From the NCBI GenBank assembly GCA_002436115.1, contig DIXV01000092.1:1-9363 (forward strand): a stretch of DNA of 9,363 nucleotides, written 5' to 3'. The notes under the pieces were generated by a model. That model was not told the DNA's origin. It made no database searches and worked only from the letters and a program-made list of their open reading frames with translations. The position numbers and the translations under genes are program-made. How positions within the stretch are numbered: position 1 is the stretch's first letter; each line of letters begins with the position of its first letter. The stretch is from Streptococcus sp. UBA6071 (GTDB taxonomy: Bacteria > Bacillota > Bacilli > Lactobacillales > Streptococcaceae). Positions 1 to 6,099 of this stretch are shown here, piece after piece.

Positions 1-85
1 CCGGATGATGTCTAGATGATGCTTACGAGCTAAAAGGATAAGGACTAGACTAATCGCTTGTACGACTTATTTCTTAATCATACGA

Positions 86-173
86 TTGTAAAGTCTGTCT
101 ACTATTCAAAAAGTCTATACTAGTATCTAAAAATGGCATTTTACAAACGTTGTAAAGTGGATTATACTAGTAT
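86..173 (+). promoter_or_regulatory. Promoter of the aldo/keto reductase gene with an overlapping operator-like inverted repeat
   Basis: A -35 box TTTACA (140-145) and a -10 box TATACT (163-168) are separated by 17 bases, close to the sigma-A consensus. The -35 box is the left arm of a perfect inverted repeat, TTTACAA-ACG-TTGTAAA (140-156). An extra TTGTAAA half-site lies at 86-92. The 10-bp palindrome ATACTAGTAT occurs twice, at 117-126 and at 164-173, the second covering most of the -10 box. A repressor bound at 140-156 would block RNA polymerase. The cognate regulator is not evident; the neighbouring RpiR protein is one possibility, a TetR-type protein another. Confidence 0.7.
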
Positions 174-197
174 TAATAAAGGAAACGGAGGACGATT

Positions 198-1067
198 ATG
201 CAAACTGTTACATTAAATAATGGTGTTGAGATGCCCATTTTAGGTTTTGGTGTTTTTCAAATTCCAGCAGAAGAAACCAAACGAGCAGTCTTAGATGCGA
301 TTGAGGCAGGTTATCGTCATATTGATACAGCGCAATCTTACCTCAACGAAAAAGAAGTGGGTGAAGCAATTCGTGAGTCGGGTATACCACGGAAAGATAT
401 GTTTATCACCAGCAAGGTCTGGATTTCAAACTATGGCTATGAAAATGCACGGGCTTCTGTGCTTGACTCCCTTGAAAAAATGGGGTTGGATTATCTGGAC
501 CTCATGCTTGTGCATCAACCATTTTCAGACTATTATGGAGCCTACCGTGCCTTGGAAGATTTGTACACAGAAGGGAAATTACGGGCGATTGGCGTCAGCA
601 ATTTCTACCCTGACCGTCTGAGTGATATTGCGGCCTTTAATAGGATCACACCTCAGGTCAATCAGGTGGAAACGCACCCCTTCAATCAACAAGTCTCTGC
701 TCAGGAAAACATGAAAAAGAATAATGTGCAAATGGAGTCTTGGGCAACCTTTGCAGAGGGAAGAAATAATATTTTCCATAATCCTCTTCTAGTTGAAATC
801 GCTGAGAAATATGGAAAATCAACCGCTCAAATCATGGTTCGCTGGCAGGTAGAACGTGGTATTGTTTGCCTTACAAAATCATCAAAGTTAGAGCGTATGA
901 AAGAAAATATTAATGTCTTTGACTTTGCCCTGTCGGCAGAAGACATGGCGACTATTGCCAGTCTAGATACAAAAACAAGCTTATTCTTCAACCACCAAGA
1001 GCCAAGCACTGTTGATATGTTCCTTGGTTTTGTTAAGGCACAAGGTGAGAAGACAGCATCAGAATAA
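198..1067 (+). CDS. Aldo/keto reductase (2,5-diketo-D-gluconate reductase-like family)
   Basis: A cytoplasmic NADPH-dependent oxidoreductase reducing aldehydes, ketones or quinone-like carbonyls; the physiological substrate cannot be read from the sequence. The 289-residue length is typical of the family and the fold appears complete. The catalytic tetrad is visible: Asp43 and Tyr48 in the HIDTAQSY motif, Lys73 in TSKVW, and His106 in LVHQP. The signature GVSNF is at 132-136. The cofactor segment reads LTKSS, followed by an Arg and ENINVFDF, where many relatives have IPKS; this is a mild variation. The start is supported by GGAGG at 187-191, six bases before ATG. The gene has its own promoter and terminator, so it is a single-gene unit and need not belong to the tannin pathway to its right. 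A role in detoxifying reactive carbonyls or phenolic oxidation products would be speculation. Confidence 0.9.
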   Translation: MQTVTLNNGVEMPILGFGVFQIPAEETKRAVLDAIEAGYRHIDTAQSYLNEKEVGEAIRESGIPRKDMFITSKVWISNYGYENARASVLDSLEKMGLDYLDLMLVHQPFSDYYGAYRALEDLYTEGKLRAIGVSNFYPDRLSDIAAFNRITPQVNQVETHPFNQQVSAQENMKKNNVQMESWATFAEGRNNIFHNPLLVEIAEKYGKSTAQIMVRWQVERGIVCLTKSSKLERMKENINVFDFALSAEDMATIASLDTKTSLFFNHQEPSTVDMFLGFVKAQGEKTASE

Positions 1068-1070
1068 CAC

Positions 1071-1102
1071 AAAAAGAAGGAGACAAGGCTCTCTTTCTTT
1101 TT
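1071..1102 (+). terminator. Rho-independent terminator after the aldo/keto reductase gene
   Basis: The left arm AAAAAGAAGGAGA (1071-1083) pairs with TCTCTTTCTTTTT (1090-1102) through 13 pairs, one of them G-U, around a six-base loop. The run of T at the 3' side is part of the stem. It starts four bases after the stop codon. Confidence 0.8.
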
Positions 1103-1186
1103 AAAATCAATAAGTCAGCACTTAGTAAAAAGAAATACTAGCATAAGAAGCTTCCTTTACGTTAGATTAAAAACGGAGTGCTCCTG

Positions 1187-1215
1187 TTGACAATTCCTTT
1201 GCTTTACTGTTTAAT
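1187..1215 (+). promoter_or_regulatory. Promoter of the first RpiR-family regulator gene
   Basis: A perfect -35 box TTGACA (1187-1192) and TTTAAT (1210-1215, five of six matches to TATAAT) are spaced by 17 bases. Transcription should start near 1222. A small imperfect dyad, GGAG-TG-CTCC, lies directly upstream of the -35 box (about 1175-1184). Confidence 0.75.
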
Positions 1216-1225
1216 AGAGCTAGAA

Positions 1226-1262
1226 TCTCTTTCTTACTCAAAAGGATTGGCTAAGAAAGAGA
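1226..1262 (+). repeat. 11-bp perfect inverted repeat in the 5' leader of the regulator mRNA
   Basis: TCTCTTTCTTA (1226-1236) is exactly complementary to TAAGAAAGAGA (1252-1262), with a 15-base loop. The repeat lies between the predicted transcription start (about 1222) and the ribosome binding site at 1274. It could be an RNA hairpin in the leader or a DNA operator for autoregulation. There is no T-run after it, so it is not a standard terminator. The first arm shares nine bases, CTCTTTCTT, with the right arm of the terminator at 1090-1102. Confidence 0.55.
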
Positions 1263-1273
1263 AATGCCATTTT

Positions 1274-1277
1274 GGAG
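1274..1277 (+). promoter_or_regulatory. Ribosome binding site that places the start at 1285
   Basis: GGAG sits seven bases before the ATG at 1285. The in-frame ATG at 1264 has only a weak purine tract before it, and that tract is the right arm of the leader inverted repeat. Confidence 0.65.
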
Positions 1278-1284
1278 TCTAAAA

Positions 1285-2010
1285 ATGAAATTTAAAGACC
1301 GTGCAATTAATGTTGATTATCGTTTGACTGATTTAGAAGATGACCTTGTTTCTTATATTAACGCACATAAGGATGAAGTTATCAGGTTAAAAATGACTAA
1401 TTTGGCCCAGCGATTTTATACAGTTCCAAACACGATTACACGGTTTTGCCATAAATTAGGCTATGAAGGTTTTGTAGACTTAAAAAATCAACTAAGGTGG
1501 GAGTTAGAGACTGTTCAAGAAACAAGCTCGTTATTGAAGAGGCATTATCTCATTGAAACACTGGACTTAATAGACCCGAGTCGTGAAGAAAAGTGTATAG
1601 CTGCCTTCCAAGCAGCAAAGGCAGTAACCTTTTTTGCCGTCGGTCAAACTGGTGAATTAAGTAAAATCTGTGTTAATAATTTTTATGCTTTTGATCCTAA
1701 ATTTAACTTCATTGAATACCCTAATACAGTGGAGCATAAGATAGAACAATCTAACCGAGACGTTTTCTTTTTTGTCAGTCTATCTGGGGAGACCATTGAT
1801 ATGCTTAGGTTGGCGGAAAAGGCCAAGCAAAAAGGGCACATCGTTATTAGCCTCACAGGGTTGGGAAAGAATTCCCTCTCAACGATTGCTGATATTAGTC
1901 TCTTTTGTCAGATTAAACCAGAAATTGTTGAAGGCTATGATGTCACTGATAAAACCCCGCTGATGATTATATTCAACAACCTATTTCATGCTTATTTATT
2001 GACAAGGTGA
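1285..2010 (+). CDS. RpiR-family transcriptional regulator with a SIS domain (first copy)
   Basis: A cytoplasmic DNA-binding regulator of the RpiR/MurR type, which usually responds to a phosphorylated sugar. Counting from Met at 1285 (241 residues), the N-terminal winged helix-turn-helix covers about residues 14-75, with the segment LAQRFYTVPNTITRFCHKLG as recognition region. A SIS (sugar isomerase) domain fills roughly 100-235, with the phosphosugar-binding signature SLSGET at about 165-170. The alternative start at 1264 adds seven residues but has a poorer ribosome site. The gene has its own promoter, lies between two terminators, and has no target gene beside it in the same unit. It may control the reductase on its left, itself, or distant genes. 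The sugar ligand is unknown. It resembles the second RpiR protein (2226-2960) only at family level. Confidence 0.85.
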   Translation: MKFKDRAINVDYRLTDLEDDLVSYINAHKDEVIRLKMTNLAQRFYTVPNTITRFCHKLGYEGFVDLKNQLRWELETVQETSSLLKRHYLIETLDLIDPSREEKCIAAFQAAKAVTFFAVGQTGELSKICVNNFYAFDPKFNFIEYPNTVEHKIEQSNRDVFFFVSLSGETIDMLRLAEKAKQKGHIVISLTGLGKNSLSTIADISLFCQIKPEIVEGYDVTDKTPLMIIFNNLFHAYLLTR

Positions 2011-2088
2011 ATAGTGAGCCTTGTTTCTGTCTACCCAATAGTTTAAAGGCGTTCTTAGTTTTACCTTGAAATACGGGCTCATATTAGA

Positions 2089-2122
2089 AAAAAAAGGAAC
2101 AAGAGACTTGTTTCCTTTTTTT
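2089..2122. terminator. Bidirectional terminator between the convergent regulator genes
   Basis: AAAAAAAGGAACAAG (2089-2103) faces CTTGTTTCCTTTTTTT (2107-2122) around a three-base loop, with one bulged T. The A-tract on one side and the T-tract on the other let it work in both directions, ending the regulator gene at 2010 and the minus-strand gene that ends at 2226. The rest of the 2011-2225 gap shows no other supported feature. Confidence 0.8.
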
Positions 2123-2225
2123 ATGGTGTGGTTAAAACCGATAAAAGCAAATGATATGATAAGGCGTTAGGTAGTTTTATCCCTTTAAACCTACTCCCAA
2201 TCCTATCCTGTTTATGTGTAACTGC

Positions 2226-2960
2226 TCATTTGGGTATTCTGGCAAAATAGGTGATAAACAATTCTGTAAAAACATCAAATAAAACAGGAGATATAGAATC
2301 GTATTCCCAGTCACCTGTGATTGAAGGGAGCACGAGGATTTTATGAAACGTATTTTTATAGTTTGAATTGGGATTTGCAGTGATTAGGATCTTCTGAGAG
2401 TCAACGGTGGCAAGTTTTTTGATAAAGGATGAATTACCGCTGGCAGAAAACGTGATCAAGACATCTTCAGACGTTAGGTAGTTAATTGCATCATCCAGAA
2501 AATCAGTAGTATAGGAGGTTACAAAGACTCCCATTTTTCGCATCAGTGTTTCAAACAATTTAGCACTTAGAAAGCTTTTGGCACTTCCCGTAACAAATGT
2601 ATGCTGACTTTTAGCAACCGCCGTTACCAAATCAGTCATGGTTTCTTCAGTAAGTGTTATTTGGGTTTGTTTTAAGAGTTCTTCCAATCGGCTAAAATAG
2701 TCATTTTTTTGCCTTGTTTCATCCGAATTGGTTGATAGCCAGTTAATGAAATCAAAGCGAAAGTCTTGGTAACGGTTATAACCAAGTTGTTTTTTGACAA
2801 AACGGGTCAAGGTCGGTTGTGACACACCAGCTTTCTCTGCTAAAGCAGTGGTGGTCAGATGGGTAACTAAGGATGGCTGTTTTTTAATAATATCGTAAAT
2901 AGCTAATTCTGCTGGTGAAAAACGTGTCTTGGCAGACTCCATCATGAGTAAGGGATTCAT
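2226..2960 (-). CDS. RpiR-family transcriptional regulator with a SIS domain, divergent from the tannase operon
   Basis: The likely local regulator of the tannase-PTS genes. From the preferred start at 2960 the protein has 244 residues. The N-terminal helix-turn-helix domain spans about 1-75, with TALAEKAGVSQPTLTRFVKK (39-57 region) as the recognition core. The SIS domain spans about 108-240 and holds the phosphosugar signature SASGN at 172-176. Known RpiR proteins sense sugar phosphates made by the pathway they control. The start is chosen because AGGAGG lies seven bases before it on the minus strand; an in-frame ATG at 3002 would add 14 residues but has no ribosome site and would lie inside the gene's own promoter. 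It is transcribed away from the tannase gene, and an 18-bp palindrome separates the two promoters. Known gallotannin operons of lactobacilli use a LysR-type regulator, TanR; none is present here. Confidence 0.88.
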   Translation of the reverse strand: MNPLLMMESAKTRFSPAELAIYDIIKKQPSLVTHLTTTALAEKAGVSQPTLTRFVKKQLGYNRYQDFRFDFINWLSTNSDETRQKNDYFSRLEELLKQTQITLTEETMTDLVTAVAKSQHTFVTGSAKSFLSAKLFETLMRKMGVFVTSYTTDFLDDAINYLTSEDVLITFSASGNSSFIKKLATVDSQKILITANPNSNYKNTFHKILVLPSITGDWEYDSISPVLFDVFTELFITYFARIPK

Positions 2961-2967
2961 CGGATTT

Positions 2968-2973
2968 CCTCCT
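2968..2973 (-). promoter_or_regulatory. Ribosome binding site fixing the start of the divergent regulator
   Basis: On the minus strand this reads AGGAGG, seven bases before the ATG at 2960. It rules in favour of 2960 over the upstream in-frame ATG at 3002. Confidence 0.85.
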
Positions 2974-2985
2974 TCTATATAATAA

Positions 2986-3014
2986 ATTATAAGCCATTTC
3001 ATGAATAAAGTAAA
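2986..3014 (-). promoter_or_regulatory. Promoter of the divergent RpiR regulator
   Basis: On the minus strand the -35 box is TTTACT (3014-3009) and the -10 box is a perfect TATAAT (2991-2986), with a 17-base spacer. It points away from the tannase promoter, whose -35 box begins only 28 bases further on. Confidence 0.75.
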
Positions 3015-3047
3015 TAAAAAGTAAATTTATTTAAATAAATTATTTAC
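3010..3047. promoter_or_regulatory. Operator candidate: nested palindromes between the divergent promoters
   Basis: A perfect 18-bp palindrome, AATTTATTTAAATAAATT, lies at 3024-3041, exactly between the -35 boxes of the regulator (3009-3014) and of the tannase operon (3043-3048). Further arms GTAAATAA (3010-3017) and TTATTTAC (3040-3047) form a wider inverted repeat that enters both -35 boxes. The geometry fits a regulator that controls both directions, most simply the RpiR protein encoded at 2226-2960. Because the sequence is almost only A and T, part of the symmetry could be chance. Confidence 0.55.
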
Positions 3048-3071
3048 AAAATAAGAAAAAAGGTGTATAGT
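3043..3071 (+). promoter_or_regulatory. Promoter of the tannase-PTS operon
   Basis: A -35 box TTTACA (3043-3048) and a -10 box TATAGT (3066-3071) are separated by 17 bases. The transcript should start near 3078, giving a leader of about 35 bases with AGGAGGG at 3101-3107 ahead of the ATG at 3113. Confidence 0.75.
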
Positions 3072-3077
3072 ATATTC

Positions 3078-3091
3078 AGAAAACGTTTTTA
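3078..3091 (+). promoter_or_regulatory. cre-like site (CcpA catabolite repression) at the transcription start
   Basis: AGAAAACGTTTTTA matches the cre consensus TGWAARCGYTWNCW at 12 of 14 positions and has a perfect AAAACGTTTT core (3080-3089). It covers about +1 to +14 of the predicted transcript, a position where CcpA usually represses. This would keep tannin use off while preferred sugars are present. Confidence 0.5.
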
Positions 3092-3112
3092 ATTAATTAA
3101 AGGAGGGCTAAG

Positions 3113-4534
3113 ATGACACTGAAATGGGAATATTTAAAGGAAGAAGATTGCTATGTTTCAAAAGACAATGTTTATTGTAGCAAGGCATTTGATAGCAGTT
3201 TACAAGCACTTCATATTTTCGTCCCCGATCCATTAATGGATAGCGATGGAAGGATCAATAAAGAAGCGGTTATCCAAACTAAAACAGGAAAAGTCTATAC
3301 TAGTCAGACGCTACCCATTATCTTTTACAATGATATTGGTGGCTATGCAGAATGTCGACCTGCAATGTTAACGCCAAAAAACAGACGCTACCTTGAAGAT
3401 GGCTATGTCTTAATCAGCATTGGGGCACGTGGCCGTCAAAGTAAAAATCAAGAAGGGAGATCTATTGGCAAAGCCCCTTCCGCTTTAGTTGATTTAAAGG
3501 CTGCTTTAAGATGGCTACGCAAGCATCAAGATGAAATTCCAGGAAATACGGAAACAATCATTAGTGTTGGAACGAGTGCAGGTGGTGCTCTAAGTAGTCT
3601 TTTAGGGGTCAGTGGAGATAATGATTTATTCTTACCATATTTGGAAGAAATTGGGGCAGAATTGTCAACTAGTGATCGGGTTTATGCAGCACAGGCCTAT
3701 TGCCCTATCACCAACTTAGAACATGCTGATATGGCTTATGAGTGGATGTTTCATCGCAAAAAAATCTTCACATTTTCATCCAATAAAACACCAGAAGTCC
3801 TATCGCAAGATGAAGAAAAACTTAGTCAGACCCTAGCAGAAGATTTTCCCAACTACCTTAATCAACTTGAATTGGGAGAAGAACTAGGAGCAGATGGTAG
3901 AAGCGGGTCGTTTTACCAAGGTATCTTAACAAGTCTGTCAGAATCTCTTAATAAATTTTTAGACAGGCAGGTGGATGATTGGCCTGACAAAGCCATTTTA
4001 GTCCGTGAACTGGATGACTTCTCATCTTGGACAAAATGGAAGGAAGGTTGTCTTGAGGTAACTGATTTAGATGCCTATGTTCGCCACTATATAGGACGTA
4101 TGAAGCCTTGTCCTGCCTTTGACGGGCTTGAACGACAAACACCTGAAAACGAACTTTTCGGCTCTTGTACCATAAGTCATCGCCATTTCTCAGAAAGTCT
4201 TTACAGACACTTGGAAGGTCAGTCAGGTTTTAAATCTGATTTGCAGGATTTTGAAGAGACTTTATCATCTGATACCAAGAAACAAGTGGCGTTGATGAAC
4301 CCTATATATTTCTTGTCGTCAGAGCATAGTACTTCTAGTCAACCAGCGTTGCACTTTAGGATTTGCTTGGGTTCAAAAGATGCAGATACCTCTTTTGCAA
4401 TTTCACGCATCTTATACTTACTTCTGAAAAAACGACATATTGATGTTGACTATCAACTAATTTGGGGGCTTGGACATTGTGATGCAGATTACAAGGAAGA
4501 GTTCAGCCAATGGGTAGATAAGATTGTAGATTAG
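3113..4534 (+). CDS. tanB: Cytoplasmic tannase (tannin acyl hydrolase, bacterial alpha/beta-hydrolase type)
   Basis: Hydrolyses galloyl esters of glucose or simple alcohols to gallate. At 473 residues it is almost the length of Lactobacillus plantarum tannase (469), and I recall long matching segments, for example the stretch around YCPITNLEHADMAYEW (196-211). The nucleophile is Ser155 in GTSAGG (153-158); Asp423 and His455 complete the triad, with the same 32-residue spacing as Asp419 and His451 of the L. plantarum enzyme. Lys331, Glu345 and Asp425 match the residues that hold the gallate hydroxyls there (Lys343, Glu357, Asp421), so gallate specificity is likely rather than a general esterase. 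An oxyanion-region motif GARGR is at 104-108. There is no signal peptide, so it acts inside the cell and needs imported substrate. It is first in an operon with the PTS gene 13 bases downstream. The symbol follows the L. plantarum intracellular enzyme. Confidence 0.88.
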   Translation: MTLKWEYLKEEDCYVSKDNVYCSKAFDSSLQALHIFVPDPLMDSDGRINKEAVIQTKTGKVYTSQTLPIIFYNDIGGYAECRPAMLTPKNRRYLEDGYVLISIGARGRQSKNQEGRSIGKAPSALVDLKAALRWLRKHQDEIPGNTETIISVGTSAGGALSSLLGVSGDNDLFLPYLEEIGAELSTSDRVYAAQAYCPITNLEHADMAYEWMFHRKKIFTFSSNKTPEVLSQDEEKLSQTLAEDFPNYLNQLELGEELGADGRSGSFYQGILTSLSESLNKFLDRQVDDWPDKAILVRELDDFSSWTKWKEGCLEVTDLDAYVRHYIGRMKPCPAFDGLERQTPENELFGSCTISHRHFSESLYRHLEGQSGFKSDLQDFEETLSSDTKKQVALMNPIYFLSSEHSTSSQPALHFRICLGSKDADTSFAISRILYLLLKKRHIDVDYQLIWGLGHCDADYKEEFSQWVDKIVD

Positions 4535-4547
4535 AAAGGATAGCATT

Positions 4548-5999
4548 ATGGTAAGAAATAACCAAGAACTAATCGCCTTAATCATTAAGGAAGTAGGTGG
4601 AAAAGAAAATATTAGCTCCTTGACTCACTGTGTTACACGTTTGAGGTTTGTTCTAAAAGATGAACAGAAAGCAGATAAAGAGGCACTTTTAGGACACGAT
4701 GACGTCATCACAGTCATACAGGCTGGAGGTCAGTACCAAGTTGTTGTCGGTGATAAGTTAGTTGATTCGCTTTATCAAGAAGCCATGCTAATACTTGGTC
4801 TCTCAGAAGCAGATACAGAAGAAGCATCACATTCTAAGGGGATTGTCTCATCTGTCATGGATGTTATCTCAAGCGTCTTATCTCCAATCCTTATGGTTCT
4901 TGCAGCTGCTGGTATCATTAAAGGATTGATGTCGTTGTTTGTTAGCCTTAATTGGATTTCCTCTTCCAGTGGTCTCTATCAGATTTTATATGCATTAGGT
5001 GATGGATTTTTCTATTATTTCCCTATTTTACTAGGGGTGACAGCAGCTCGGAAATTTAAGTTAAACGAATTTGTTGGCGCAGCTATTGGTGCGGCTTTAA
5101 CTTATCCAATCATGGTTAATTTAGCAAGTACAAGTGAGGTTCTTGGGACGGTTTTCCAAGGAACGACGTTTGAAATGAACTATTACACAACATTCCTTGG
5201 TATCCCAATTGTAATGCCGACAACTGGCTACCCATCAAGTGTTATCCCAATCATTTTGGCAGTCCTTTTTGCAGCTAACTGCGATAAAATCATTCGTAAA
5301 GCCCTGCCTGATGTTTTGAAAAATATCATTGCCCCCTTGCTTACTCTAGTGATTTCTGTTGTGTTAACTTATTTGATCATTGGTCCAGTAGCAACCATAA
5401 TGTCAAGTAGTATTGCTTGGTTAGTTTCAGCTGTTTACAGTGTCCCTTTTATAGGCGGAGCTGTCGCAGGGGCAATTCTTGGGGGTGGTTTTGGAGTTCT
5501 TGTGATGTTTGGATTGCACTGGGCAGTTCTAGCTATTGCTATTTCAAATATTGCAGTTAATGGCTTTGATTATATCGCTGTTGTGACAGCAGTAGGTCCT
5601 TTTATTGGGATGGTACAAGGCCTAGCCATTGTTGTTAAATCAAAAAGCTCAGTTGTTCGAAATCTTGCACTTCCGGCAACAATTTCTCAGTTCTGTGCAG
5701 TTGGTGAACCGTTGATGTATTCGATTCTTGTTCCTTTAAGAAAAGAATATGTGATCAATATTGCCTGTGGGGCTTTCGGAGGTATGTTACTGGGTATTTC
5801 GGGAGCAAAAGCTTATATTTTTGGTGGACAGGGCTTCTTTGGTTTTGCCAATTACATTAATCCAAAAACAGGAGACCTCACCGATTTATACAAGGTCGTT
5901 ATCTGTCTAGCGATTGCAATGCTACTAGCCTTTGTTATTGAATACATTTTCTACTCAGATAAACGTGCTGAAGAAGCGTTAGAGAGAAGTAGGTCCTAG
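4548..5999 (+). CDS. PTS sugar permease, EIIBC component, glucose/beta-glucoside superfamily
   Basis: A membrane permease that imports a sugar and phosphorylates it. The EIIB domain spans about 1-85, with phospho-acceptor Cys28 in the motif CVTRLRF. The EIIC domain spans about 105-470, with many hydrophobic segments, FGLHW at 321-325 and Glu387 in the sugar-site motif. That motif reads CAVGEPLMYS (383-392), where relatives usually have GITEP followed by AIYG or ALFG, so substrate preference may differ. The protein ends after a short charged tail at 483 residues; no EIIA domain is fused and none is encoded nearby, so phosphate must come from an EIIA elsewhere in the genome. It lies 13 bases after the tannase gene with its own AAAGGA ribosome site (4535-4540) and is clearly co-transcribed. 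No phospho-glycosidase accompanies it. A galloyl-glucose substrate is inferred from the neighbours; ordinary glucose or beta-glucosides remain possible. Confidence 0.88.
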   Translation: MVRNNQELIALIIKEVGGKENISSLTHCVTRLRFVLKDEQKADKEALLGHDDVITVIQAGGQYQVVVGDKLVDSLYQEAMLILGLSEADTEEASHSKGIVSSVMDVISSVLSPILMVLAAAGIIKGLMSLFVSLNWISSSSGLYQILYALGDGFFYYFPILLGVTAARKFKLNEFVGAAIGAALTYPIMVNLASTSEVLGTVFQGTTFEMNYYTTFLGIPIVMPTTGYPSSVIPIILAVLFAANCDKIIRKALPDVLKNIIAPLLTLVISVVLTYLIIGPVATIMSSSIAWLVSAVYSVPFIGGAVAGAILGGGFGVLVMFGLHWAVLAIAISNIAVNGFDYIAVVTAVGPFIGMVQGLAIVVKSKSSVVRNLALPATISQFCAVGEPLMYSILVPLRKEYVINIACGAFGGMLLGISGAKAYIFGGQGFFGFANYINPKTGDLTDLYKVVICLAIAMLLAFVIEYIFYSDKRAEEALERSRS

Positions 6000-6031
6000 A
6001 AGTAAGCTGTAAACAATAGATAAGTAAAGGC

Positions 6032-6068
6032 TAAAAGAGCTTATACCAGCTATTTTAAACGGTTTTCA
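6032..6068 (+). promoter_or_regulatory. Weak stem-loop and cre-like element before the gallate decarboxylase genes
   Basis: The 100-base gap 6000-6099 holds an imperfect hairpin, TAAAAGAGCT (6032-6041) against AGCTATTTTA (6048-6057) with one mismatch and a six-base loop. It is followed by a sequence which on the minus strand reads TGAAAACCGTTTAA (6068-6055), 11 of 14 matches to cre with a faulty centre. I find no convincing -35/-10 pair here, so the downstream genes may be read mainly from the tannase promoter, possibly with partial attenuation or a weak second promoter. Confidence 0.3.
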
Positions 6069-6099
6069 TCTTTAAAAAAGAAAAAAAGGAGAAATCTCA

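Noticed and set aside
1..51. GTCTAG and CTAGAC inverted arms near the left edge
   Set aside because: Six-base arms 30 bases apart are expected by chance and have no T-run or promoter association.
1..84. Open minus-strand frame of about 22 hydrophobic-looking codons leaving the window at position 1
   Set aside because: It has a stop directly upstream and no ATG, GTG or TTG start with a ribosome site, so it cannot be supported as a gene start; the left edge shows no other feature.
140..156. cre site for CcpA upstream of the reductase
   Set aside because: The core AAACGTT looks cre-like, but the flanks miss the conserved TG and CA positions; the longer TTTACAA/TTGTAAA symmetry explains it better.
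579..1072. Minus-strand open frames antisense to the reductase gene
   Set aside because: They mirror the conserved reductase reading frame and show no independent coding evidence.
1264..1284. Upstream start ATG for the first RpiR regulator
   Set aside because: The purine tract before it is weak and part of an inverted repeat; GGAG seven bases before 1285 is a better site.
2961..3002. Upstream start ATG for the divergent RpiR regulator
   Set aside because: It would overlap the gene's own -10 box and has no ribosome site; AGGAGG favours 2960.
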